From assembly GCA_016842065.1 (NCBI GenBank), contig JAEPDS010000011.1:41469-105468 (forward strand): 64,000 nucleotides of DNA, given 5' to 3'. Under the pieces are notes generated by a model. It was not told where the DNA came from. It searched no databases and saw only the letters and a list, made by a program, of their open reading frames with translations. Positions 34,924-43,157 of the stretch are shown here, in pieces. The position numbers were made by a program, and so were the translations under genes. The stretch is from Candidatus Thiodiazotropha sp. 'RUGA' (lineage in GTDB: Bacteria; Pseudomonadota; Gammaproteobacteria; Chromatiales; Chromatiaceae). Each line of letters starts with the position of its first letter. Position 1 is the stretch's first letter.

Positions 34924-37164
34924 ATGCAATTCAAACCGATACCATTAAGCCTCTTTACAACATTTTTTGTTGCCATCTTTTTACTCCTGCTGTTCAGTCT
35001 GGGACGCCTAACCTACCTGGAAATTGAAAAACTGAATGAGCGCTTCGACAACGCCAACCAACAGCAGGCAGACCAGGAGGTCACTTCAGCATTGACCGAA
35101 TCCCTCAATACCATCAGTCAGAAAACACGCCAACTGGCTCGCTGGGAAGAGGTGATTCAGCAGCTTCAGCAGCCGACCTACTACACCTACTGGTATCGCC
35201 ATCGGGCGAAGCAAAACCGCTTCACCTCTGAGCATACCCTCGATCTGGCCCTGTATGACGCCGAGGGTAATGTGCTGGCGTCGATCGATACCTCGCTGTT
35301 AGCTGATACCATCGCGCGTGATCAACTGGGTCAAACGATAAAGATCAGTGAATACCAGCCATTTGTCACCGTTATCGAACCCGTCTTCAGCCGACATAAC
35401 AACCAGCTACTGGGCTATATTTCAACACTCAATCAATTGATGCCGATCATCGAGTCCCATCACTTCAGCAATGCGGATCCGGCGACACTCAACATCGACA
35501 TCGAACAGTCGGACAATCTCACCATTGAGCAATTCAAACAACATCTGCACTACCATTTGATCAGCACGCCATACAGTCAAGCCATTCAGTCCGAGTTGGC
35601 CGACTTTCTGTTTAGACTTGCCGCGATCACGGCGATTCTCACACTGCTGATTTTCCCCATGGCCGCCTGGCTTGTAAGCCGTCCGATCATGGCCATCACA
35701 CAACATGTCAATGAGCTGAAGCAGTATCCTTACAGGAAATTCGATACCGCCAAGGATGCACCCTTGTTGATCACCGAACTGGATACCATTCGGCAATCCC
35801 TCGACAGTTATCACAATCAGTTGAACCAGGTGAACACCACACTGGATGAAAGAAACCAGCAACTTCAGCATCTCTCCCAGCGGGATAACCTGACCGGAGT
35901 ACTTAACCGCAGCGCCTTCGACGATTACTGGAGTGAGATCAATCAGCTGACTGACAACAACAGAGTGCAAACCTGCCTGATTCTGTTCGATATCAATCAC
36001 TTCAAGGCACTCAACGACAGCTATGGGCATCAGGCCGGTGATGATGTCTTGATCACCATAGCCCAGCTCATCAACAGCCTGTTGCGTGGACGTGAACAGC
36101 TGTTTCGTCTCGGTGGTGACGAATTTGCCACAATTTTGATTGGAGACAATCATCGTAAGGCAATGCAGCTTGCCAAACAGTGCCATCTGGCGATTTCAAA
36201 CTACCCGTTTGAAAAACTGGGAATCCTGGAGCCTGTGCGGATGAGTATCGGCCTGGCGCAAAGCTCGGCCGGGGATGATTCCAATCTCAATTCACTGCTC
36301 TGGCAGGCGGATGTTGCAGTCCACTTTGCGAAACGCCCTGGTTACTCGAATATTGTCAGTTTTTCGGCAGAATTGGCGCAACATGCTCAAGGACTGTTTT
36401 CCAATCGCACCCAAAGCGTCGTTTTCGACGCCATTGACGATGGCCGTGGACTGGTGCTGTTCTACCAGCCCATTGTCAATCTGGAAACCGGCCAAGCCGA
36501 GTACTATGAGGCCCTGGTGCGTATCACTCATGAGGATCAGCTGATTATGCCGTCGCATATCTTCCCATTGGTGGAAGCCAGAAGTCTGGAGCTCGACCTG
36601 GACCGCCAGGTAATCCGGAAAATCTGCGCCGATCTGAAGGCTGAAAAAATACCGCCCGGTTCGGGTGTCTCGATCAACCTCTCCGCCCCAACGATTGTCG
36701 ATAGCGATTTAACCAGCTGGTTGGAAGCACTGATCCCCTACACGGGGCGATACAAGCTGCTGATCGAGGTCACTGAGACCGCGTTGATCACGCAACTTGA
36801 AACGGCACGAAAAAATCTCAACAAACTGAGGTCGATGGGATTCCGCATCGCGCTGGATGACTTCGGCAGCGGCTACTCCTCAATCCGCTATCTCGGCACG
36901 ATGCCGGTGGACGTGGTCAAGTTTGATATCACCCTGACCAGGCTACTGGAAGCGTCTGAGTCCAATCCGATCCTCGACCATCTGGCACAGATGATCAACG
37001 AATCGGGACACCTGCTGGTGGCAGAAGGGATCGAAACCCGATCTGCCGCAACCCAATTGAGACAGCTTGGATTCCGCTATGGCCAGGGATACTATTTCGG
37101 CAAACCGAAGGCACAGATTTCTGATAAACAGGACTATAAAAACGCCTTAAATTTTTCTGCATAA
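34924..37164 (+). CDS. Membrane GGDEF-EAL cyclic-di-GMP enzyme
   Basis: A 746-residue protein: transmembrane helix at residues 9-30, a periplasmic sensor of about 200 residues (CHASE4-like in position), a second helix (LAAITAILTLLIFPMAAWLV) with a short HAMP-like segment, a GGDEF domain (RLGGDEF near residue 397) and an EAL domain (EYYEALVRI near 529, LDDFGSGYSS later). Both active-site motifs are intact, so it could make or break c-di-GMP. The inhibitory RxxD site is RGRE, so product inhibition is doubtful. The input signal is unknown. The tRNA-Leu gene follows. Confidence 0.9.
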   Translation: MQFKPIPLSLFTTFFVAIFLLLLFSLGRLTYLEIEKLNERFDNANQQQADQEVTSALTESLNTISQKTRQLARWEEVIQQLQQPTYYTYWYRHRAKQNRFTSEHTLDLALYDAEGNVLASIDTSLLADTIARDQLGQTIKISEYQPFVTVIEPVFSRHNNQLLGYISTLNQLMPIIESHHFSNADPATLNIDIEQSDNLTIEQFKQHLHYHLISTPYSQAIQSELADFLFRLAAITAILTLLIFPMAAWLVSRPIMAITQHVNELKQYPYRKFDTAKDAPLLITELDTIRQSLDSYHNQLNQVNTTLDERNQQLQHLSQRDNLTGVLNRSAFDDYWSEINQLTDNNRVQTCLILFDINHFKALNDSYGHQAGDDVLITIAQLINSLLRGREQLFRLGGDEFATILIGDNHRKAMQLAKQCHLAISNYPFEKLGILEPVRMSIGLAQSSAGDDSNLNSLLWQADVAVHFAKRPGYSNIVSFSAELAQHAQGLFSNRTQSVVFDAIDDGRGLVLFYQPIVNLETGQAEYYEALVRITHEDQLIMPSHIFPLVEARSLELDLDRQVIRKICADLKAEKIPPGSGVSINLSAPTIVDSDLTSWLEALIPYTGRYKLLIEVTETALITQLETARKNLNKLRSMGFRIALDDFGSGYSSIRYLGTMPVDVVKFDITLTRLLEASESNPILDHLAQMINESGHLLVAEGIETRSAATQLRQLGFRYGQGYYFGKPKAQISDKQDYKNALNFSA

Positions 37165-37239
37165 CCCATGATTTCCAGGTATACTGTGCCGCTTCCAGGC
37201 CCAGCCACCTAAAATCAATGGCTTATGTTGTCCTTGTGT

Positions 37240-37268
37240 TTTGGCTGGCCTAGCTAAGATGATAATAT
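37240..37268 (+). promoter_or_regulatory. Probable promoter of tRNA-Leu
   Basis: TTGGCT (37240-37245) and TAATAT (37263-37268) are separated by 17 bases, matching sigma-70 spacing, with a perfect -10 match in five of six bases. Predicted transcription would start only a few bases before the mature tRNA at 37278. Confidence 0.5.
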
Positions 37269-37277
37269 TCGCTGTAT

Positions 37278-37364
37278 GCCAGAGTGATGAAATTGGTAGA
37301 CATGACGGATTCAAAATCCGTTGCCTTCACGGGCGTGCCGGTTCGAGTCCGGCCTCTGGTACCA
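37278..37364 (+). tRNA. tRNA-Leu (anticodon CAA)
   Basis: The cloverleaf is clear. The acceptor arms are GCCAGAG and CTCTGGT, then A and an encoded CCA. The anticodon stem is ACGGA/TCCGT with loop TTCAAAA (anticodon CAA), there is a long variable arm typical of class II tRNAs, and the T-arm is CCGGTTCGAGTCCGG. It reads UUG codons. The first acceptor pair is a G-U wobble. Confidence 0.95.
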
Positions 37365-37631
37365 CTCCTTTCCCTTGCCGGGACAGACGCTTGGCTTAGC
37401 CCCCCTCAGCAGTCTGCCGCAAGCAAGATCCCCCCCGGTGTCGATTTATTGAACACACATCCGTTCCACCTGTCGCTGCCTATCAGCTTGAGTAGTAAAC
37501 GACGGTTTGAGCCTTGCCTGTTTCACCGCCTGAGTAGATTTTAAATCCCCGTTCTGGTGAAATGTGCAGTTCAGGTACTCATCAACCACCGGTGAGGCTC
37601 GGCAGCCAGAAACCTAATAAAACACGGCAGT

Positions 37632-38393
37632 ATGACCAATTCGGATTCAACACAACCTGAAAATACCCCGGACGACCTGGAGGTCACCAATACCTCCGGC
37701 CATCTCAGGGTAGCCATTGAGATTGCCATTGCTGCTCTGATACTGGTAGGTATCTACTATATTTTTGCACCGGAAGAGACCATCGAGTTGGCCCCGCCAA
37801 TCGATGAGACACAGATCGACCCGGTGATTCGTGACCGGATTGAGGCCGCCAAAACAGATCAAAGCAGCGAGCAGCCCCTCACTGAACAGCCCTCAGTTGA
37901 GGAGACACCGGCAGCAACCCTGCCAGATGAGCCACAGAGCGCAGAGATGCCAGCCCCTGAGGCAGCGTCGCTTGAAGAAGCGGCGGAACCTGTCACCACA
38001 GCTCAATCAGAGAGTGATGCGCGTCAGATGATCTCTGAAATACGCCGTGGTGATCTCGTGCTGAGTTCTGCTGAAATTATTGAAAAATCTGAGCAGTTCA
38101 GTCAGCAGGGAAGAATTACTGACACCTACCTGCTGCTTTTCTATGCCGCCCGGGAAGGTGACGGTCAGGCCGCTTTTGCACTGGCCAGCCTCTATGATCC
38201 CAAACACTTTCAACCAGGCAACGCCTTACTCGACAAAGCGGATGTTTACCAGGCCTACAAATGGTACAGCAAAGCAGCAAAACAACAGATTCCTGAGGCC
38301 CAGCTTCGTCTCGACAGACTGCGCAATGAGATTGAGAAGCAGGCTGAAGCAGGCGATCCGGCTGCCCAGCGTCTGTTGTTGAACTGGCAATGA
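37632..38393 (+). CDS. Single-span membrane protein with Sel1-like repeats
   Basis: A 253-residue protein: an acidic cytoplasmic start, a transmembrane helix at about 26-48 (VAIEIAIAALILVGIYYIF), a Pro/Glu/Ala-rich linker of about 80 residues, and a C-terminal helical region with Sel1-like repeats (GDGQAAFALASLYDP, DVYQAYKWYSKAAKQQIPEA, AEAGDPAAQRLLLNW). Sel1 repeats mediate protein contacts. It lies 15 bases upstream of the VWA gene and appears to open an operon with the VWA, ABC ATPase and permease genes. Confidence 0.75.
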   Translation: MTNSDSTQPENTPDDLEVTNTSGHLRVAIEIAIAALILVGIYYIFAPEETIELAPPIDETQIDPVIRDRIEAAKTDQSSEQPLTEQPSVEETPAATLPDEPQSAEMPAPEAASLEEAAEPVTTAQSESDARQMISEIRRGDLVLSSAEIIEKSEQFSQQGRITDTYLLLFYAAREGDGQAAFALASLYDPKHFQPGNALLDKADVYQAYKWYSKAAKQQIPEAQLRLDRLRNEIEKQAEAGDPAAQRLLLNWQ

Positions 38394-38408
38394 TCCACAC
38401 TATTCAGG

Positions 38409-40427
38409 ATGCCTCCGATGTCATGGTTTAAATCGGTACCAATCACCATCGCAGCGATAATCTTCTCTGCAACCACCCTCGCCGCGCCCCAGGCACGCCC
38501 GCTCCTGATGGAGGGAAAACAGTCACTCTATCAACGGGTACTGAGTAAACCGGGTGCACAGGTTTTCAGCCAGGTCCAACAGGGTAGCGGTTCAGCAACC
38601 GCACCGTTTTCCGTCTACTACGTCTACGATCGAAAACAGCAGCAGGGTTCCGATTGGATACAGGTTGGATTAAGCCGCCACGGGACGATTGAAGGCTGGA
38701 TACCTGAAATTGACACCATACCCTGGAATCAGGGTCTCACCGTTGCATTCAGGGATCCTCTGGGAAGTGACCGGGTACTCCTGTTCAACGAAAAGCATGC
38801 CCTGAAAGAGATCATCGAGGATCAGAGCTCAGACAACTACCGGGCACTCTACACAGCGGCGGAAACCGGCAAATTGACAGCGGATTCTCCGGTGGTTGCG
38901 ATCCAGCCCAGAACCCATATCGACATTCTGAAAGACTTTTATCTGGTCCCGATCCGGGACCACGAAGATATCTACATCGGCAGTGAGCAGGCAAGGATGT
39001 TGCAAATCTCCAGTGTGCCGCTGCAGCCTATCGGGCAACCCGCCAAAAAGAAGCAAGCCGCAGCCAAGAGTGAACCCAAGCGGCAAGCCTTCCGCTCTGC
39101 CGTGGTGTTCGTGATCGACTCAACGCTCTCCATGGATCCCTATATCGACCGAACCCGGGAAGCCGTCAGAAAAATATACGACACCATAACCAAAGAGGAT
39201 CTGACCGGTGATGTAAGCTTTGGACTGGTTGCCTTTCGCGACAATCCGGATGCCGCTCCAGGACTCGAGTATCTGACTGAAACCTACGTGGATCTCGAAC
39301 AGGGTCAGAACGCCGACAGTTTTTTCTCTCAGGTCTCCACCCTGAAAGCGGCCACGGTCTCCAGTCGGGATTTCAAAGAGGACAGTTATGCCGGCGTCAA
39401 TGAAGCCATCGCCGGAATCGACTGGCAGAATCAGGATGCCCGGTACGTGGTATTGGTCACCGATGCGGGACCTCGTGAGGCTGGCGATCCACTCTCCGGA
39501 ACCGGTCTATCCAGCAGCGCCTTGAGAAGTCTGGCGCAGAACAAAGGCATCGCCCTGTCTGTACTGCATCTGTTGACCCCCAGCGTAATGGCGGATCATG
39601 CGGATGCGGAAGAGACCTATCGGGATCTCTCCTACTATCCCGGTATCGGCAGTTTCTATTTTGGCGTCGAGACAGGCAATGTGGAACGTTTTGGCCGGGT
39701 ACTTGATGCGCTGGCCCAGCAGATCACCGAACAGGTCAAGTTAGCGGCGATGGCTGCCGCCGGCAAAATGCTGGCGGAAGAGCGCCAGGCAAAACAGGCA
39801 GAGACCGAACAGGCCGAGGCCAACAATGATCAACTGGCACAGTTTCAGGCGAAGGTGGCCAAACTTGGGTATGCGCTGAGAATGCGCTACCTGCAGCAGG
39901 ATGAGAAACTGCAGGTTCCCAGCATTTTCAACGCCTGGTTGGTGGACCGGGATATCCAGAACCCGCAACGCCAGACCCTGGATGTCAGAGTACTGCTGAC
40001 CCGTGACCAACTCAGCGACCTGCACACGATCATGCGCCAGGTACTGATAACCGCTGAAGAGGGCTTGCTCTCGCCACGCAGTTTTCTCAACGATCTGAAG
40101 AGTCTTGCCGCAACCATCGCCCGTGATCCCGATCAACTCGGTACCACCACCCGGGCTACCGGTGCCAGAGAGGGAAATCTGGCTGATATGGGCTTCATGC
40201 GTGAGTATATCGAAGACCTTCCCTACACCGGCGAAGTGATGAACCTCTCCCTTGAACACTGGCAGGACTGGCCAGCCAAAGACCAGATTGAGTTCATCAA
40301 TCGACTGGAAGAGAAGATAAACTACTACCAGGTTCTGCACGACCACACCGATCTCTGGGTCTCGCTGGATGGCGGTCCGGTCTCTGGAGACTCCGTATTT
40401 CCAATCGGTCTGGAAATGTTGCCTTAA
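38409..40427 (+). CDS. Exported VWA-domain protein
   Basis: A 672-residue protein with a signal peptide (ITIAAIIFSATTLAAP). Residues about 25-210 include an SH3-like segment (DWIQVGLSRHGTIEGWI). Residues about 230-440 form a von Willebrand A domain with the metal-site motif VFVIDSTLSMDPY (DxSxS-like, here DSTLS) and VVLVTDAG. The rest is helical with a coiled coil near 460-490. VWA domains bind partners through a metal ion. ATG at 38418 (AGGA eight bases upstream) may be the true start, three codons in. The ABC transporter genes follow. Confidence 0.8.
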   Translation: MPPMSWFKSVPITIAAIIFSATTLAAPQARPLLMEGKQSLYQRVLSKPGAQVFSQVQQGSGSATAPFSVYYVYDRKQQQGSDWIQVGLSRHGTIEGWIPEIDTIPWNQGLTVAFRDPLGSDRVLLFNEKHALKEIIEDQSSDNYRALYTAAETGKLTADSPVVAIQPRTHIDILKDFYLVPIRDHEDIYIGSEQARMLQISSVPLQPIGQPAKKKQAAAKSEPKRQAFRSAVVFVIDSTLSMDPYIDRTREAVRKIYDTITKEDLTGDVSFGLVAFRDNPDAAPGLEYLTETYVDLEQGQNADSFFSQVSTLKAATVSSRDFKEDSYAGVNEAIAGIDWQNQDARYVVLVTDAGPREAGDPLSGTGLSSSALRSLAQNKGIALSVLHLLTPSVMADHADAEETYRDLSYYPGIGSFYFGVETGNVERFGRVLDALAQQITEQVKLAAMAAAGKMLAEERQAKQAETEQAEANNDQLAQFQAKVAKLGYALRMRYLQQDEKLQVPSIFNAWLVDRDIQNPQRQTLDVRVLLTRDQLSDLHTIMRQVLITAEEGLLSPRSFLNDLKSLAATIARDPDQLGTTTRATGAREGNLADMGFMREYIEDLPYTGEVMNLSLEHWQDWPAKDQIEFINRLEEKINYYQVLHDHTDLWVSLDGGPVSGDSVFPIGLEMLP

Positions 40428-40443
40428 CCCACGAATAACCCTA

Positions 40444-41217
40444 ATGGTAAATCCTGAAGCTCAAGCAGGAGCGAGCCTGACAGGTGATCGCGTCCTTATC
40501 TATCACCTGCGTGATGTAATCAAAACCCGCGAGGCCGAAGGCACCGCCTTTCGTCTTCGTGTGCCCAGTCTGCAGATTGCGCTGGGAGAGAAGATTGCAC
40601 TGATCGGCGAAAGCGGCTGTGGTAAAAGCACCCTGCTCGACATGTTGTCGATGGTGTTGCGCCCAACCGAGATCGGCTCATTCCGCTTTCGTCCAGAACA
40701 GGGAGCAGAGCCGGTTGATATCACCAAGCTTTGGCTAAAAAAGCGCCTCAACCAGTTGGGTGATCTGCGTCGTCAGCGTATCGGTTATGTGATGCAGACC
40801 GGAGGCCTGTTGCCCTATCTCACGGTACGGGAGAATATCAACCTCTCCCGTCGCCTGCTCGATATGAATGACGATGGCCTGGTTGAAGAGCTGACCAAGG
40901 ACCTGGGGATCAGACAACACCTGGACAAGCTGCCCCACAAACTCTCTGTCGGCGAACGCCAGCGGGTCGCCATCGGCCGGGCACTGGCTCATCGACCCTC
41001 CATTGTAATCGCCGATGAACCGACAGCCTCACTCGATCCCATCGCCGCTGAACGGATCATGTCACTGTTTATCGAGCTGGTGGATGAGTTACATATCACT
41101 GTCATCCTGGCCAGCCATGCCTGGCGTCACATCAACCGACTGGGTCTGCGGCACCTGGAACACCATACGGAGCGCAAAGAGGATGGATCCATGACAGAAA
41201 CCGTGGTGAGCGGCTGA
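40444..41217 (+). CDS. ABC transporter ATP-binding protein
   Basis: A 257-residue ATPase of the LolD/MacB type. Walker A is GESGCGKST, the Q-loop lies in VMQTGGLLP, the signature is LSVGERQRVAIGRAL, and Walker B is SIVIADEPTASLDP. It powers the FtsX-like permease encoded next, whose start overlaps this stop by one base. An N-terminal extension precedes the usual start. ATG at 40444 begins after the VWA stop. Together with VWA and Sel1 proteins it likely forms a mechanotransmission-type exporter or envelope remodeller. Confidence 0.9.
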   Translation: MVNPEAQAGASLTGDRVLIYHLRDVIKTREAEGTAFRLRVPSLQIALGEKIALIGESGCGKSTLLDMLSMVLRPTEIGSFRFRPEQGAEPVDITKLWLKKRLNQLGDLRRQRIGYVMQTGGLLPYLTVRENINLSRRLLDMNDDGLVEELTKDLGIRQHLDKLPHKLSVGERQRVAIGRALAHRPSIVIADEPTASLDPIAAERIMSLFIELVDELHITVILASHAWRHINRLGLRHLEHHTERKEDGSMTETVVSG

Positions 41218-42428
41218 TGCAACATCGACTCAAAGATATCATCTGGCTGGCCGGCAAGGACTACCGCAACGAGTGGCAGATGTCCGGTTTCTTCATTCTG
41301 GCCCTCGCCGCAGTGCTCGGACCGATGCTGATTCTGTTCGCCCTTAAATTCGGCATTGTCGGCAGTATGCTCAACAATCTGATCGAGGATCCCCGTAACC
41401 GGGAGATCCGACCCATCGGCAGTGGTCGGTATGACCAAGCCTGGATCGAGCAGTTGAATGAACGACCGGAAGTTCAGTTCATCGTGCCGAGAACAAGAGC
41501 CATTGCCGCCACCATAGATCTGAAAAGTGAAACCGCAAAACGCATCGTTTCGGTGGAGATGATCCCGACCGGCAGTGGTGATCCTTTGCTGAAAAACAAG
41601 CAAATCCCAGCGTCTGCGACCGAACTGGTACTCTCCAGCAACGCAGCAAAAAAGCTGAATGTAAAAGTCGGTGACGAAATCGCCGGCAGCCTGGCACGGC
41701 GTTTCAAAGGACGCAGTGAACGGGTCCACCTGACACTCAAAGTCGTGGATATTGCGTCGACTGCCAGCTTTGCCCGAGATGGTGCATTTGCCCCGATCGG
41801 CCTGGTCGAAAGTGCGGAGGATTTCAGAGATGGTCGGGCTGTCGCAGAATTCGGCTGGCAAGGCAATGAGGTGGATCCAGGCAGTCGCAAGTACCCAAGT
41901 TTTCGTCTTTATACAGACTCGATCTACAATGTGGGCCGGATCAGTGATGCACTGGACAATATCGGCATCGAGGTCAGAACCCGTGCGGCGGATATCGAGA
42001 TCGTACGCAACATGGACCGTAATTTAAGCCTGGTATTCTGGTTGATCGCAATCATTGGCCTAATAGGATTCTCCCTCTCCCTGGGAGCCAGCCTGTGGGC
42101 CAATGTGGATCGCAAACGCAAAGAGTTGAGTGTGTTGCGATTGGTTGGCTTCCGCACGGCAGAGATCGTATGGTTCCCGGTCTTACAATCGAGCTTCACT
42201 GCGGTACTAGGTTGGCTCTGTGCCAGCCTGATCTATTTTGGCGTCAGCATCACCATCAATCAGATGTTCGCCTCACAACTCAACAACAATGAAAAAGTCT
42301 GCCATCTGCTGCCGGAACATTTGCTGATAGCCCTTCTACTGACCCTGGGTTCCTCCATCTTTGCCGCATCCCTGGCTGGATACAAAGCAGCTCACATAGA
42401 ACCATCGGAAGGTCTCAGGGAGATATAA
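41217..42428 (+). CDS. FtsX-like ABC transporter permease
   Basis: A 403-residue inner-membrane protein with the MacB/LolC-type plan: first helix at about 22-45 (FFILALAAVLGPMLILFAL), a large periplasmic domain (about 50-265), then three helices (FWLIAIIGLIGFSLSLGASL; SSFTAVLGWLCASLIYFGV; LLIALLLTLGSSIFAASLAGY). The coupling region ELSVLRLVGFRTAEI lies between helices two and three. Transporters of this class move lipoproteins or act on envelope enzymes rather than importing solutes. It is the last gene of the operon; a terminator hairpin for the opposite strand begins at its stop. Confidence 0.88.
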   Translation: MQHRLKDIIWLAGKDYRNEWQMSGFFILALAAVLGPMLILFALKFGIVGSMLNNLIEDPRNREIRPIGSGRYDQAWIEQLNERPEVQFIVPRTRAIAATIDLKSETAKRIVSVEMIPTGSGDPLLKNKQIPASATELVLSSNAAKKLNVKVGDEIAGSLARRFKGRSERVHLTLKVVDIASTASFARDGAFAPIGLVESAEDFRDGRAVAEFGWQGNEVDPGSRKYPSFRLYTDSIYNVGRISDALDNIGIEVRTRAADIEIVRNMDRNLSLVFWLIAIIGLIGFSLSLGASLWANVDRKRKELSVLRLVGFRTAEIVWFPVLQSSFTAVLGWLCASLIYFGVSITINQMFASQLNNNEKVCHLLPEHLLIALLLTLGSSIFAASLAGYKAAHIEPSEGLREI

Positions 42429-42457
42429 AAAAGCCATGGAGGAAGACCCTCCATGGC
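42426..42457 (-). terminator. Terminator of the VPLPA-CTERM gene
   Basis: A perfect 10-bp stem (GCCATGGAGG at 42433-42442 and CCTCCATGGC at 42448-42457) with a 5-base loop. Read on the minus strand the stem is followed by a run of six T's at 42432-42427, so it terminates the gene at 42489-42962. It abuts the permease stop codon and may weakly act on that strand too. Confidence 0.85.
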
Positions 42458-42488
42458 CTTGCCGAAATGCTATGAATTTCGGAATTTC

Positions 42489-42962
42489 TTATACTTTTCG
42501 ACGTCTGCTGTATGAGACGAAGCCGAGGAGAGCAGAACCAAACAACCAGGCAGCCGCTGGAAGCGGTACTGCACTCATGGTTAGATCGTAGTCTGAGCTT
42601 ATTTTGGTATCGATTGCATTAAGAGCAAAACCGGAAATGGTAAAGATGTAGTCTCCGGCACCAAGACTCAGAGTCTCGGCGAATGAGGTACCCAGGTGAT
42701 ACTGCTCATTTGTGGTGATGTTGGTTAACAACAGGTCATCACCAAACATGCCTTCGTGAGTACCGGCAATCGTAATATCAAGTGATGCAGCGTCCACAGT
42801 CAGACTGTAGGAATCAAGAAAATTTCCATTCGGCTGAGGAGTTCCATAGCTATCTCCATGACCGGAAAAGACACCTGCATCATACGACGCCGCCTGAGCA
42901 CCTACCGTTGAAAATGCCAGAAAGGCAACCAAGGCAATTGAACGTATAAGTAACTTCTTCAT
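42489..42962 (-). CDS. VPLPA-CTERM sorting-domain protein
   Basis: A 157-residue exported protein with a signal peptide (SIALVAFLAFSTVGAQA), a beta-rich body (YSLTVDAASLDITIAGTHEG, LSLGAGDYIFTISGFALN) and the C-terminal sorting signal VPLPAAAWLFGSALLGF followed by YSRRRK. This tripartite tail (motif, helix, basic end) is recognised by exosortases, which cleave it and attach the protein to the cell surface or exopolysaccharide. The exosortase is not in the window. ATG at 42962 follows AAGGA. Its promoter region carries an 8-bp inverted repeat at 42992-43016. Confidence 0.85.
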   Translation of the reverse strand: MKKLLIRSIALVAFLAFSTVGAQAASYDAGVFSGHGDSYGTPQPNGNFLDSYSLTVDAASLDITIAGTHEGMFGDDLLLTNITTNEQYHLGTSFAETLSLGAGDYIFTISGFALNAIDTKISSDYDLTMSAVPLPAAAWLFGSALLGFVSYSRRRKV

Positions 42963-43157
42963 TATCTTCATCCTTAAATGATTGTTGATATAGATGCAAT
43001 TTCTTCCCTTGCATCTGCTTAAGGACGCTATCACTTATATTGATTCTAAACAATAAGTAAAATCCCATACCTTGAGCTTTTGCAAAGTGGGTTACAAATA
43101 TTCAACCAAACATCCGTAAGCGAATTTTTTAAACAATATTCAATGTTCAGAACAGGC

